Below are positions 1 to 11,564 of a DNA stretch of 64,000 bases, one piece after another. The stretch's first letter is position 1; every line of letters starts with the position of its first letter. Both the position numbers and the translations under genes were made by a program. The notes beneath the pieces were generated by a model. The model worked only from the letters and a program-made list of their open reading frames with translations. It ran no database searches and was not told where the DNA came from. Origin of the DNA: Thioclava sp. JE_KL1 (GTDB lineage: Bacteria > Pseudomonadota > Alphaproteobacteria > Rhodobacterales > Rhodobacteraceae); assembly GCF_009296265.1 (NCBI RefSeq), contig NZ_WBJS01000001.1, positions 496,001-560,000 of the forward strand, written 5' to 3'.

Positions 1-548
1 GCAGCGATCGCCTTGCGCATCTCGGCGAGATAGGCGCCGCGATCTTGCGCCGGGGACGGTGTCGCGGCGGGTTTCTTCGTCTCGACATCGGAGAGGACGA
101 TCGCGCCTCCTGGCCCGCTGCCGGTGAGGCTCTCCAGCGCAATCCCCAATTCCGCCGCGCGCGCCTTGGCGGCAGGTGATGCGGCGATCCCTGATGGGGT
201 TGCTGCGGGCGGAGCGGTTGGCGGCGCTGCTTCCGCCGCAGGCGCGGCAGGTTCGGCGGGGGCCTGCGGCGCAACTGGCGGCGCGGTCTGCGTTGGGGCC
301 TCCGCAGCCTCCCCCGGTGCCTGAATAATGGCGAGCGGCGCGCCGACGGGCAGACTCTGGCCCAGTTCGGCCACCAGCTTTTCGACCACGCCGTCCTCGA
401 AAACCTCGATCTCGATCGCGCCCTTCTGGGTCTCGACCACCGCGACGACATCGCCGTGCTTGACCGTATCGCCGGGCTTCACCAGCCATTCGACCAGCTT
501 GCCCGCCTCCATATCCGCGCCAAGCGAGGGCATCTTGAAAACGGCCAT
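1..548 (-). CDS. Dihydrolipoamide acyltransferase (E2) of a 2-oxo acid dehydrogenase complex, N-terminal part
   Basis: The visible 182 residues begin with a lipoyl domain (about 1-76). The lipoyl-lysine is Lys42 in the motif ETQKGA. An Ala/Pro-rich linker follows, then a peripheral-subunit-binding domain (about 120-155, with the LTGSGPGG turn) that docks E1 or E3. The catalytic acyltransferase domain would lie beyond the left edge, so this entry is partial by position, not broken. It starts 4 bases after the fused E1 gene and is surely co-transcribed with it. The E2 would pass the acyl group from E1-bound thiamine diphosphate to CoA. The substrate could be pyruvate, acetoin or a branched oxo acid; the neighbouring acetyl-CoA synthetase favours a C2/C3 acid. 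Confidence 0.88.
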   Translation of the reverse strand, partial: MAVFKMPSLGADMEAGKLVEWLVKPGDTVKHGDVVAVVETQKGAIEIEVFEDGVVEKLVAELGQSLPVGAPLAIIQAPGEAAEAPTQTAPPVAPQAPAEPAAPAAEAAPPTAPPAATPSGIAASPAAKARAAELGIALESLTGSGPGGAIVLSDVETKKPAATPSPAQDRGAYLAEMRKAIA

Positions 549-552
549 CGCG

Positions 553-2546
553 TCACCCTTTCCCGAGCGTCGTCTTCACGGCGGCGACGATGGCGGGCAC
601 CTGCGGGATGGCGGCATCCTCGAGATGTTTGGGGTAGGGGATCGGCACCTCGGCGGAACACACCCGCCCCACCGGCGCATCGAGATGCCAGAAGGCCTGC
701 TCGCCGATCCGGGCCGCGATTTCAGCCGAGAGCGAACCGGACCGCCAACCCTCATCCACGATCACCGCGCGGCGCGTGCGCGCAAGCGAGGCCATGATCG
801 TCTCGTCATCGAGCGGGCGCAGGCAGCGCAGGTCGATCACCTCGGCCTCGATCCCCTCGCCTGCCAGCGCCTCGGCCGCCTCCAGCGTTTTCCACAGCGA
901 CCCGCCATAGGTGATCAGGCTGATATCCTTGCCCGCGCGCCGGATCGCGGCTTTGTCGATATCGACCGGCCCCGCATTCGCGGCGATCTGGCCCGTCATG
1001 TTGTAGAGCATGACGTTCTCAAAAATCAGCACCGGGTCGGGATCCTCAATCGCAGTCCAGAGCATCCCGCGCGCGTCCTCCAGCGTGGCAGGCGCCAAGA
1101 CCCGCAGCCCGGGAATATGGGCATACCACCCCTCGAGCGAATGGGAATGCTGCGCGGCCAGCTGCTTGCCCGCGCCGGTCGCGAGGCGGATCACCACGGG
1201 CGCGCCGAACTGGCCGCCCGACATGTGCCGGATTGTGGCGGCGGTGTTCATGATCTGGTCGAGCGCGAGGAGCGAGAAATTCACCGTCATCACCTCGACG
1301 ATGGGGCGCATCCCCGCCGCCGCCGCGCCGATCCCCGCCCCGGTGAAGCCGGACTCCGACAGTGGCGTGTCGCGGATGCGTTCCTCTCCGAATTCGTCCA
1401 TCAACCCTTTCGAGACCGCGTAACACCCGCCGTAAGCGCCCACATCCTCGCCCATCAGGAAGACCCGATCGTCGCGGCTCATCGCGTCACGGATGCCCTG
1501 CTTGACCGCCTCGCGATAGGTCATCTCGACGCTCTCGGCGCTCGGTTCGGGCGGTGCGGGCGGCGCGGGGCGATCCTCGGCCATGACATGGCGGGTGAGC
1601 GTCTCGAGCGGCTCCCACTCGCTCGCCTCGGCATAGGCCACGGCGGCGGCGATCTCATCCTCGACGTCCGCCTCGATCTGCGCGACCTCTTCGGGATGCA
1701 TCAGCCCGCTCTCGTAAAGCCAAGACTGAAACCGCACGATCGGCCCCTTCTCACGCCACGCGGTGACCTCGTCCTTATCGCGATAGAGCTGGGCGTCGAA
1801 CATCGAATGCGCCCGGAACCGATAGGTCAGACATTCGAGAAAATAGGGCTTGCCGGTCTCGCGGATCGCGGCGAGCGCGCGGCGTGTGGCGGCCTCGACC
1901 GCGACCACATCCATCCCGTCCACCTGTTCCGTCACCGTGCCATAGGCGGCCGCCTTGCGCCTTATGTCGATCTCGGCCTCAGTTCGCGCCAGGGCCGAGC
2001 CCATCGCGTAGCCGTTATTCTCGCACACGAACAAAACCGGCAGCGACCAGAGCTGCGCGAGGTTCATCGTCTCGTGGAACTCGCCCTCGGCCACAGCCCC
2101 TTCGCCGAAGAAGCAGGCGGTCACGTTTGGCGCGCCCATCATCCGGTCGCGCAGCGCGAGGCCCACGGCCAGCGGGAGCCCGCCCCCCACGATCGCATTG
2201 CCGCCGTAGAAATTGCGCTCGGCGTCGAAGATATGCATCGAGCCGCCCCGCCCGCCCGAGGCGCCGGTGGCCTTGCCATACATCTCGGCCATCACGCGCT
2301 CCATCGGCACGCCGCGTACCAGCGCATGGCCGTGCTCGCGATAGGTCGCCACGACGCGATCCTCGGGGCCAAGCCGCGGGATCACGCCCGAGGCCACCGC
2401 CTCCTCGCCATCGTAGAGATGGAGGAATCCACGGATCTTTTCCTGCGTGTAGAGCTCGGCGCATTTATCCTCGAAATGGCGCACACGGATCATCGCCGTG
2501 AGCAATTCGCGGATGTGGTCATGGGTCAGATGCGGTTTGTCGGCAG

Positions 2547-2550
<4 letters not shown>
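553..2550 (-). CDS. Fused alpha-beta E1 component of a thiamine-dependent 2-oxo acid dehydrogenase
   Basis: This 665-residue protein joins an E1-alpha domain (about 1-325) to an E1-beta domain (about 340-665) through a Pro/Ala-rich linker (PPAPPEPS). The alpha half has the thiamine diphosphate-binding GEG...ENNGYAMG pattern. The beta half has the [10 protein letters not shown] and [15 protein letters not shown] segments of pyruvate/acetoin-type E1-beta. Most alpha2beta2 E1 enzymes are encoded by two genes, so one polypeptide is notable. The gene overlaps the synthetase upstream by 4 bases and is followed by E2, giving the order synthetase-E1-E2. The likely reaction is oxidative decarboxylation of pyruvate or a similar oxo acid; the exact substrate is not readable from sequence alone. 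Confidence 0.9.
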
Positions 2551-4286
<1,736 letters not shown>

Positions 4287-4378
4287 CACGCCTCCTCCCA
4301 AGGTGATGCCAGTCGATGGGCCGCCCCCTGTCACGAACGGCCATGATCTTGACTAGGCGAAGACTGGAGGCAGTTTCA

Positions 4379-4392
4379 TTGATGTGGCTCAA
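4379..4392. promoter_or_regulatory. FNR-like box, one mismatch
   Basis: TTGATGTGGCTCAA matches the FNR/FnrL consensus TTGAT-N4-ATCAA at 9 of 10 defined bases. It lies upstream of the synthetase-E1-E2 operon and just downstream of the P-type ATPase stop codon. A perfect box sits on the other side of the ATPase at 7177. Function is inferred only from the match. Confidence 0.4.
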
Positions 4393-4406
4393 CGCGGGAG
4401 CGGAAT

Positions 4407-7061
4407 TTATCTGCGGGTTACGCGCGATACGACCAGATGCCCCAGCAGCGGCGGAAGCAGGCTCATCGCCCCGGCAAGCGTCAGCCCCGCGATACCGGGC
4501 GACGGAAGCTGCAGCACATCCGATAGCCCCGGCAGCCACAGCGCCCCGGCGATCAGCACGAGACACAGGACAAGCGCCCCCCAGACATAGGGGTTGCGCG
4601 TCACATCGTTGCGCAGGGCGTGGGTGTCGGCCTCGCGCATGTTGAACACGTTCCACAGCTGGCCCAGCGCGAGTGTGACGAAGGCCACGGTGACGGCGGC
4701 GGCGGGCTCAAGCCGCAAACCATAGAGCGCGCCCCCGAAAGCCAGCATCGTCGCCAGCGTGACGATCGTCCCGAGCGCAATGATGCGTCCCCATTCCCTG
4801 CGCGCGAGGATCGGCTCGGCGCGGTCACGGGGCGGGCGGCGCATCTCATGGCCGTCCCCATGCCCCAAGCCGAGCGCCAGCGCGGGGAAGACATCGGTGA
4901 CGAGATTGAGAAACAGGATCTGCAGCGGCAGGAGCGGTGAAGGAAGCCCCACTCCCACGGCGATCCCGACCACAAGGATCTCCGAGAGATTGCACGACAT
5001 CAGGTAGACGATGAACTTGCGGATATTGCCGAAGATCACCCTGCCCTGTCGCACCGCCTCGACGATGGTCGCGAAATCGTCGTCCTTGAGCACCATATGC
5101 GCGGCCTCGCGGGCGACCTGGGTACCGCGCTGTCCCATCGCGATGCCGATATCGGCTTTCTTCAGCGCTGGCGCGTCATTCACCCCGTCGCCGGTCATCG
5201 CGACAGTCTCCCCCTCGCGCTGATAGAAGCTGACGAGGTCCAGCTTCGTCGCCGGAGCCACGCGGGCGAAGACGCTGGCCTTGCGCAGGCGGTCGAGCGT
5301 TTCCTCCGGGGCGTTTTCCAGATCGAGCCCGGTGAGGTCTCGCCCCTCGATCGCCACCGCGCCATTTCTGCTGATCCCGGCATCCTTCGCGATGCGCGCG
5401 GCGGTCTCGGCATGATCGCCCGTCAGCATGATCACCCGGACCCCCGCGCTTTGGCAGGCCGCGATCGCGGGGGGCACATCCTTGCGCAACGGATCGGCGA
5501 GGCAGGCAATCGCGACAAGCGTCAGCCCCTCATAGGGCGCGTCCTCCGCCCCGTCCGTCCGCTTCATCGCGAGGCCGATCCCACGCAGCCCCTCGCTCGC
5601 GGCGTCCGCGTTGCGCGCGATCCAGTCCGCCTTGTCTTCGCCGCTCAGAGGGCGCGGGCCTTCCGCCCCCAGAACCTCGGAGCAAGAGGCGATCACCGCC
5701 TCGGGCGCGCCCTTCACCGCATAGAGCGCGCCCCCGTCCGGCAACGCATGGACGGTCGCCATCATCAGGCTATCGCTCTCGAAAGCATGTTGGAGCAGGC
5801 GTGGCTCTGCTCCGTCCTCTGTCACCCCCGCCTGTCGTGCGGCACTCAGCAAGGCCAATTCGGTCGGGTCGCCGATCCGGCCCTCATCGCCGTCGCCCAG
5901 CTCGGCATTGTTGCACAGCATGCCGATCTTCAACGCCGCGCGCAGACGGTCCTCCGCGATACCGGTCTCCGGCCCATCCAGATCCACACTCCCCCCGTCG
6001 AGCAAGACCTGCACCACGCTCATCCGGTTCTCGGTCAGTGTCCCGGTCTTGTCCGTCAGGATCAGCGTCGTCGCCCCGAGCGTCTCGACCGAGGACAGGC
6101 GGCTGATCAGGGCATTGCGCTGCACCATGCGCCACATCCCGCGCGCAAGCGACAAGGTGGCCACGACGGGGATCCCTTCGGGGATCGCGGCCACGGCGAG
6201 GGCGACCCCGGTCTGGATCATACTGGTGAGCGGGTGGCCCTGCGCCAGTCCCGTGACGATGATCGCGACGGCAAGAACGATCGTCAGCCAGACCAGTCGC
6301 TGCCCGAGCCGCGTCAACTGGTGTTCGAGCGGCGTGGGTTCCGTGCTGGCCGCCATCGCAAGCTGGCTGATCTTGCCGATCTCGGTCTCCATGCCGGTCC
6401 GCACCACCACGCCGGTTCCGGCCCCTCGCGTGACGGCCGCGCCCTTGAACCCCATATTGGTGCGATCCCCCAGCACCGCATCGGATGGTAGCGGTTTGGT
6501 GGTCTTGAGCACCGGAAGGGACTCGCCGGTCAGCACGGATTCGTCGCAATGAAGCCCCGACGCGTCGACGAGCCGTAGATCGGCGGTCACCACATCGCCC
6601 GCTTCGAGCATCACGAGATCGCCCGGCACGAGATCGCGGGCATCCACCTCGATCAGCATTCCGTCCCGACGGACGCGGGTGCGGACCTCGGCGACGCTGA
6701 ACAGCGCCTCCATCGAGCGGGTGGCGCGCAACTCGGTGAAAAACCCGATCGCGCCGTTCAAGAGCAGCACGACGAGGATCGCCAGCGCCTCGACGATATC
6801 GTTAATGACCAGCGAGAACACCGTTGCCAGAACCAGAAGCGCGACGATCACCCCCTGAAACTGATGCAGCAGGATGCGCAATGCGCTTCGGGGCTTGGGA
6901 CGACGCAGAGCGTTCGGGCCGTGGCGCGCGAGGCGCGTGGCGGCTTCGTTAGCGCTCAGCCCGTTCGGAAAGGGGACGGACAGACGCGCGATCACCGCCT
7001 CGGCGGTTTCGGCAAAAGCTGGCGCGGCGTCGGTATCCTGCATCACGAGGCCTTCAGTCAT
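4407..7061 (-). CDS. P-type ATPase, P2A (Ca2+-transporting) type
   Basis: This 884-residue membrane pump has all P-type hallmarks: phosphorylated Asp337 in DKTGTLT, the nucleotide-domain MLTGDHAETA segment, and the hinge GDGVNDAPALKKADIG. The transmembrane ion site resembles SERCA/PMR1 pumps: PEGIP in TM4, NLSE in TM5 (matching NxxE) and NLVTD in TM6. This favours Ca2+ or Mn2+ export over K+, Cu+ or Zn2+; no N-terminal CxxC metal-binding domain is present. The N-terminal cation ATPase domain starts near residue 15. A second ATG at residue 7 is an alternative start, and neither has a strong ribosome site. It stands alone between two FNR-like boxes, suggesting oxygen control. Confidence 0.88.
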   Translation of the reverse strand: MTEGLVMQDTDAAPAFAETAEAVIARLSVPFPNGLSANEAATRLARHGPNALRRPKPRSALRILLHQFQGVIVALLVLATVFSLVINDIVEALAILVVLLLNGAIGFFTELRATRSMEALFSVAEVRTRVRRDGMLIEVDARDLVPGDLVMLEAGDVVTADLRLVDASGLHCDESVLTGESLPVLKTTKPLPSDAVLGDRTNMGFKGAAVTRGAGTGVVVRTGMETEIGKISQLAMAASTEPTPLEHQLTRLGQRLVWLTIVLAVAIIVTGLAQGHPLTSMIQTGVALAVAAIPEGIPVVATLSLARGMWRMVQRNALISRLSSVETLGATTLILTDKTGTLTENRMSVVQVLLDGGSVDLDGPETGIAEDRLRAALKIGMLCNNAELGDGDEGRIGDPTELALLSAARQAGVTEDGAEPRLLQHAFESDSLMMATVHALPDGGALYAVKGAPEAVIASCSEVLGAEGPRPLSGEDKADWIARNADAASEGLRGIGLAMKRTDGAEDAPYEGLTLVAIACLADPLRKDVPPAIAACQSAGVRVIMLTGDHAETAARIAKDAGISRNGAVAIEGRDLTGLDLENAPEETLDRLRKASVFARVAPATKLDLVSFYQREGETVAMTGDGVNDAPALKKADIGIAMGQRGTQVAREAAHMVLKDDDFATIVEAVRQGRVIFGNIRKFIVYLMSCNLSEILVVGIAVGVGLPSPLLPLQILFLNLVTDVFPALALGLGHGDGHEMRRPPRDRAEPILARREWGRIIALGTIVTLATMLAFGGALYGLRLEPAAAVTVAFVTLALGQLWNVFNMREADTHALRNDVTRNPYVWGALVLCLVLIAGALWLPGLSDVLQLPSPGIAGLTLAGAMSLLPPLLGHLVVSRVTRR

Positions 7062-7176
7062 CCCGCGGCGATGGTAAGCCTTTCGGCAGGCAGCGCAATC
7101 GCCCGGACTTGGGTAAGGATGCCGCGGGTCAAACTCGCCTCTGCCCCCGTCCGCCTCACCCGTGATTCACAAATCG

Positions 7177-7190
7177 TTGATCGAGATCAA
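7177..7190. promoter_or_regulatory. FNR/FnrL box, perfect match
   Basis: TTGATCGAGATCAA is an exact match to TTGAT-N4-ATCAA and a perfect inverted repeat apart from its 2-base centre. It lies in the 216-base gap between the divergent P-type ATPase (start 7061) and the gtsA-like gene (start 7278), so it could serve either. In Rhodobacterales FnrL acts at such boxes under low oxygen. Which promoter it controls is not decided by the sequence. Confidence 0.65.
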
Positions 7191-7277
7191 TGACGTTCTG
7201 CGCCTGTCGTCTCAGCCTAATCCGCGTGTCGGGCTGCGATCATGGACCGCGAACTCGACCGGGAGGAGGAGGAAAAC

Positions 7278-8537
7278 ATGCACATTTGTAAAGCCATGAT
7301 GGCGGCCGTGAGTGTCGCCGGCGCGCTTTCCGCGAGCGCGGCGCGGGCGGATGGCACGGTCGAGGTCCTGCACTGGTGGACGTCGGGCGGCGAGGCCAAG
7401 GCCGTCGGAGAACTGAAGAAAGCCTTCGAGGCCGAGGGCGGCGAATGGATCGACTCGCCGATCGCGGGCGGTGGCGGCGATGCCGCGATGACGGCGCTGC
7501 GCGCCCGCGTGGTGGCCGGCAATCCGCCCACGGCCGTTCAGCTCAAGGGGCCGGGCATCCAGGAATGGGCAGAGCAAGGCGCGCTCAACGACGTTCAGTC
7601 CGTCGCGGACGAAGGAAACTGGGACTCGGTGCTGCCGCCGGCGCTGGCCGAGATCATGAAATATCAGGGCAAATACGTCGCCGCGCCGGTCAACATCCAC
7701 CGCGTGGACTGGATGTGGGCCAACCCCGAGGCGCTGAAAAAGGCAGGCGTCGAGGAGATGCCCACGACTTGGGACGAGTTCAACGCCGCCGCCGACAAGC
7801 TTCAAGCGGCGGGCATCGTACCGCTCGCCCATGGTGGTCAGCCTTGGCAGGACGCGACGCTGTTCGAAGACGTGGTGCTGGGGATCGGCGGCGCCGATTT
7901 CTTCCGCAAGGCGCTGGTGGAGCTCGACCCGGAGGCGCTGACCTCGGACATGATGGTCAAGTCCTTCGACCAACTGCGCAAACTGCGTGGCTATGTCGAT
8001 CCGAACTTCTCGGGACGCGACTGGAACCTCGCGACCGCGATGGTGATGCGCGGCGAGGCCGGTTTCCAGATCATGGGCGACTGGGCGAAGGGCGAATTCC
8101 TCGCTGCTGGCAAAGTACCGGAACAGGATTTCCTGTGCTGGCCCACGCCGGGCAAGGGCTTCGTGCTGAACTCGGACAGCTTCACCCTCTTCAAGGTGGA
8201 GGGCGAGGACCGTATCGAGGGCCAGAAAGTGCTCGCACGGTTGATCATGTCGCCCGAGTTCCAGAAGGTGTTCAACCTCGCCAAGGGGTCGATCCCGGCG
8301 CGCACCGACGTGCCGCTCGACGATTTCGACGCCTGCGCCAAACGCTCGCATGCCGATCTGCTGGCGGCGATCGAGAACGACACGCTGGTGCCTTCGATGG
8401 CGCATGAGATGGCGGTGCCGCGCTCGGTGCGGGGCGAGTTCCTCGATCTCGTGACCGCTTTCTTCAACTCTGACATGAGTTCCGAGGACGCGGTCAAGCA
8501 ACTTGCGGCCGCGATCAAGCGCGCGCAGGAAAACTAG
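7278..8537 (+). CDS. gtsA: Sugar-binding protein of a glucose/mannose-type ABC importer
   Basis: This 419-residue periplasmic solute-binding protein (family 1) starts with a Sec signal peptide that ends near SAARA, followed by TVEVLHWWTSGGEAKA. That opening, together with AGGGGDAAMTALRARVVAGN and QLKGPGIQEW, is typical of pseudomonad GtsA/GltB glucose-binding proteins. The ATG at 7278 is preceded by GGGAGGAGGAGGAAAAC; the longer in-frame opening lacks a signal peptide and is not used. It is the first gene of a four-gene plus-strand operon (binding protein, two permeases, ATPase). Glucose or a related hexose is the likely ligand, by similarity recalled rather than searched. Confidence 0.85.
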   Translation: MHICKAMMAAVSVAGALSASAARADGTVEVLHWWTSGGEAKAVGELKKAFEAEGGEWIDSPIAGGGGDAAMTALRARVVAGNPPTAVQLKGPGIQEWAEQGALNDVQSVADEGNWDSVLPPALAEIMKYQGKYVAAPVNIHRVDWMWANPEALKKAGVEEMPTTWDEFNAAADKLQAAGIVPLAHGGQPWQDATLFEDVVLGIGGADFFRKALVELDPEALTSDMMVKSFDQLRKLRGYVDPNFSGRDWNLATAMVMRGEAGFQIMGDWAKGEFLAAGKVPEQDFLCWPTPGKGFVLNSDSFTLFKVEGEDRIEGQKVLARLIMSPEFQKVFNLAKGSIPARTDVPLDDFDACAKRSHADLLAAIENDTLVPSMAHEMAVPRSVRGEFLDLVTAFFNSDMSSEDAVKQLAAAIKRAQEN

Positions 8538-8545
8538 GGCCTGCA

Positions 8546-9448
8546 ATGCCCGGAGGCACGGGGCCCATGGCAAGGTTCGGGCGGGCGCTGGAACGGCGCC
8601 TGCCCGCGATCGTGGTCTCGCCGCTTTTCGCGGCGAGCCTGTTCTTCGTTTACGGCTTCATCGTCTGGACGGCCTATATCTCGCTGACACGGTCGGGGGT
8701 GATGCCCAACTACGAGTTCGACGGGTTGAGCCAATATGTCCGGCTCTGGGAAACGCCACGCTGGTATGTGGCGATCCGCAACCTCTTCGTCTTCTCGGGC
8801 CTGTTCATCTCGATCTCGATGGCGATCGGCATCCTGCTGGCGATCCTGCTCGATCAGAAGGTGCGCATCGAGGGGGTGATCCGCACGATCTACCTCTACC
8901 CGATGGCGCTCAGTTTCATCGTCACCGGCACGGTCTGGAAATGGATGCTGAACCCCGGTCTCGGGCTGGAGCGGCTGATGCATCAGGCGGGCTTCGAAAA
9001 TTTCAGTTTCGACTGGCTAGTGAACTCTCATTACGCGATCTACACGGTGGTGATCGCAGCCGTCTGGCAAAGCTCCGGCTACGCGATGGCGCTGTTTCTA
9101 GCGGGGCTCCGCTCGGTCGATGACGAGGTCCTGAAAGCGGCGGCGATCGACGGCGCGGGGCTGTGGCGCACCTATACCGGCATCGTGCTGCCGATGCTGC
9201 GGCCGGTGTTCCTGTCCACCATCATCATCCTCGCCCATCTCGCGATCAAGAGCTTCGATCTCGTGATCGCGCTGACCGGCGGGGGGCCGGGCTATGCCAC
9301 CGACATGCCCGCCACCTTCATGTATTCCTTCGCCTTCCAGCGCAGCGAGCTGGGCGTGGCGGCGGCGAGCGCCACGATGATGCTGATGACGGTCATCGCG
9401 ATCATCGTGCCCTATCTCTACTCGGAACTGAGGAAGACCAGCGGATGA
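8546..9448 (+). CDS. gtsB: ABC sugar permease, MalF/GtsB type
   Basis: This integral membrane permease (300 residues) has about six hydrophobic segments. Its EAA-like coupling loop is visible near ALFLAGLRSVDDEVLKAAAIDGA. The run QKVRIEGVIRTIYLYPMAL is characteristic of glucose/mannose-type GtsB permeases. It starts 8 bases after gtsA. An alternative ATG at 8567 (MARFGRALERR) is possible because GGAGG lies inside the first codons. Its stop overlaps the next permease by 4 bases (ATGA), indicating translational coupling. With the second permease it forms the channel for the sugar delivered by the upstream binding protein. Confidence 0.85.
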   Translation: MPGGTGPMARFGRALERRLPAIVVSPLFAASLFFVYGFIVWTAYISLTRSGVMPNYEFDGLSQYVRLWETPRWYVAIRNLFVFSGLFISISMAIGILLAILLDQKVRIEGVIRTIYLYPMALSFIVTGTVWKWMLNPGLGLERLMHQAGFENFSFDWLVNSHYAIYTVVIAAVWQSSGYAMALFLAGLRSVDDEVLKAAAIDGAGLWRTYTGIVLPMLRPVFLSTIIILAHLAIKSFDLVIALTGGGPGYATDMPATFMYSFAFQRSELGVAAASATMMLMTVIAIIVPYLYSELRKTSG

Positions 9449-10338
9449 GTGGGCGCCACACAAGCGGGATCGTCCAGCGCAGGGGCCTGCATCACAGCCT
9501 GATGCGCGCCGTGCTGTTCGCCGTGCTCGGGGTGTTCTGCATCTACTACCTGATCCCGCTTCTGGTGATGATCTCGACCTCTCTGAAATCGCTGACCGAG
9601 ATCCGGGAGGGCTCGCTGATCAGCTTGCCGAAAGAGTTCGACTTCAGCGCCTGGGAGAAAGCGTGGAACAGCGCCTGCGTGGGCGTACGCTGCAACGGGC
9701 TGGCACCCTATATGTGGAACTCGGTGATGATGACCGTGCCGGCGGTGGCGATCTCGACGATACTCGGCGCGCTCAACGGCTATGCGCTGACCAAGTGGCG
9801 CTTTCGCGGCGCCGACACGATCTTCGCGCTGATGCTGTTCGGCGCCTTCATCCCGTTTCAGGTGATCTTGCTGCCGATGGCGCGAGTGCTGGGCCAGCTT
9901 GGCCTTGCGGGCACGATCCCGGGGCTGATCCTCGTACACACGGTCTATGGCCTCGCCTTCACCACGCTGTTCTTCCGCAATTTCTTCATCGGGGTTTCCA
10001 GCGGCATCATTCAGGCGGCGAAGGTCGACGGGGCGGGCTTCTTCGGCATCTTCTTCCGGCTCGTGCTGCCGATGTCGCTGCCTGCCATCGTGGTGACCGT
10101 GATCTGGCAGTTCACCCAGATCTGGAACGATTTCCTGTTCGGCGTGGCCTTCACCATCGGCGACAGCAACCCGGTGACGGTGGCGCTCAACAACGTGGTG
10201 AATACCTCGACGGGGGTGAAGGAATACAATGTCGACATGGCCGCAGCGATCATCGCGGCGCTGCCGACGCTGGCAGTCTATGTCGTCGCCGGAGCCTGGT
10301 TCGTGCGCGGGCTCTCGGCCGGAGCGGTGAAAGGGTAG
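9445..10338 (+). CDS. gtsC: ABC sugar permease, MalG/GtsC type
   Basis: This 297-residue inner-membrane permease starts at the ATG that overlaps the gtsB stop codon. It has an N-terminal transmembrane anchor (AVLFAVLGVFCIYYLIPLL) and a periplasmic loop with two cysteines (SACVGVRCNG). Five further helices follow, with the MalG-type coupling loop near SSGIIQAAKVDGAGFFGIFFR, and it ends in the GAVKG tail common in this family. It pairs with GtsB. The cysteine-containing loop is typical of glucose-type members and may form a disulfide (inference). Confidence 0.85.
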   Translation: MSGRHTSGIVQRRGLHHSLMRAVLFAVLGVFCIYYLIPLLVMISTSLKSLTEIREGSLISLPKEFDFSAWEKAWNSACVGVRCNGLAPYMWNSVMMTVPAVAISTILGALNGYALTKWRFRGADTIFALMLFGAFIPFQVILLPMARVLGQLGLAGTIPGLILVHTVYGLAFTTLFFRNFFIGVSSGIIQAAKVDGAGFFGIFFRLVLPMSLPAIVVTVIWQFTQIWNDFLFGVAFTIGDSNPVTVALNNVVNTSTGVKEYNVDMAAAIIAALPTLAVYVVAGAWFVRGLSAGAVKG

Positions 10339-10340
10339 CA

Positions 10341-11462
10341 ATGGCAGCGGGAATTTCCCTTCAGGGCGTGCGCAAACGCTTCGGAACGAACGAGGTGATC
10401 AAGGGCATCGACCTCGAGATCGAGGCGGGCGAATTCATCGTCCTCGTCGGGCCCTCGGGCTGCGGCAAGTCCACCCTGCTCAACCTGATCGCCGGGCTCG
10501 AGACGCTGAGCGACGGCCATATCGAGATCGCCGGGCGGCTAGTCGACGACACCCCGCCGCGCGACCGCGACATCGCGATGGTGTTCCAGTCCTACGCGCT
10601 CTACCCGACCAAAACGGTGCGCGAGAACATCACCTTCGGGATGCAGACCCGCCACGTCCCGCGCGCCGAACAGGCCACCGCGGTCGAAGAGTTCAGCACG
10701 CTCTTGCAGATCCACCCCTATCTGGACCGCAAGCCCGGTCAGCTTTCGGGCGGCCAGCGCCAGCGCGTCGCGATGGGCCGCGCGCTGGTGCGCAAGCCCG
10801 AGGTCTTCCTGTTCGACGAACCCTTGTCGAACCTTGACGCCAAGCTTCGGATCGAGATGCGCACCGAGATCAAGAAGCTGCATCAGCGGCTGGGAAAGAC
10901 TGTCGTCTATGTCACCCACGACCAGATCGAGGCGATGACGCTGGCGACCCGGATCGCGGTGATGGATAACGGCCATATCCGTCAAGTGGCCGAACCCGGG
11001 GAGATCTATGACGATCCGGTGGACCTCTTCGTCGCGAGCTTCATGGGGTCGCCGTCGATGAACATGCTGCCCGGCGCCCTGCGGCGCGATGGGCAGACGG
11101 GCGCGCTGTCGGTGGAGGTGGCCGAGGGCACGGCAGGGGCGCTTCGCTTTCCCCTGCCCGCGAGGTTCACCGAGCGGGTCACAGCCCCCGATGGACACAA
11201 GGTCGTTCTGGGGCTCCGGCCCGAGGCGATCTTCATGGCCGGAACCGAACTTCCCGGCCCGAACCGTTTCGTCTTCGAACGCCCGGTCGATCTGGTGGAG
11301 CCGACCGGCCCCGACACGATGATCGTCTTCGCCCTTGGCGAGATCGAAGTGATCGCCCGGGTCCGCCCGGAAGACGCCCTGCCGCCGGGTGCGCCCTTCA
11401 GCTTCGAGGTCGATATGGGCAAGGCCAAAGTCTTCGATGCCGAGACGGGCCTGCGGCTGTAA
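10341..11462 (+). CDS. gtsD: ABC sugar ATPase, MalK/UgpC type
   Basis: This 373-residue ATP-binding subunit contains Walker A GPSGCGKST, the ABC signature LSGGQRQR, Walker B VFLFDEP, and the switch histidine in YVTHDQIEAM. After about residue 235 it has the MalK-type TOBE regulatory domain. The start at 10341 lies 2 bases after the gtsC stop. It completes the four-gene importer. The Q-loop region reads YALYPTKTVRENITFG, where MalK homologues usually have HM, a small variation. No sugar-catabolic gene sits directly downstream, so the imported sugar is presumably used by central metabolism. Confidence 0.87.
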   Translation: MAAGISLQGVRKRFGTNEVIKGIDLEIEAGEFIVLVGPSGCGKSTLLNLIAGLETLSDGHIEIAGRLVDDTPPRDRDIAMVFQSYALYPTKTVRENITFGMQTRHVPRAEQATAVEEFSTLLQIHPYLDRKPGQLSGGQRQRVAMGRALVRKPEVFLFDEPLSNLDAKLRIEMRTEIKKLHQRLGKTVVYVTHDQIEAMTLATRIAVMDNGHIRQVAEPGEIYDDPVDLFVASFMGSPSMNMLPGALRRDGQTGALSVEVAEGTAGALRFPLPARFTERVTAPDGHKVVLGLRPEAIFMAGTELPGPNRFVFERPVDLVEPTGPDTMIVFALGEIEVIARVRPEDALPPGAPFSFEVDMGKAKVFDAETGLRL

Positions 11463-11564
11463 GGCGGGCCTTCTTAAGCCCCCTAAAGCCCCCCGCGCCG
11501 ATTGGCGCAACGCGGCTTTCGGCTATCGTATTCGTAGGATGGCGACCCGGTGGAGCGTCAAAGC

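Noticed and set aside
11495-11508. GCGCC-GATT-GGCGC as terminator of the gts operon
   Set aside because: The stem is only 5 bp with no T-run; too weak to report as a feature.
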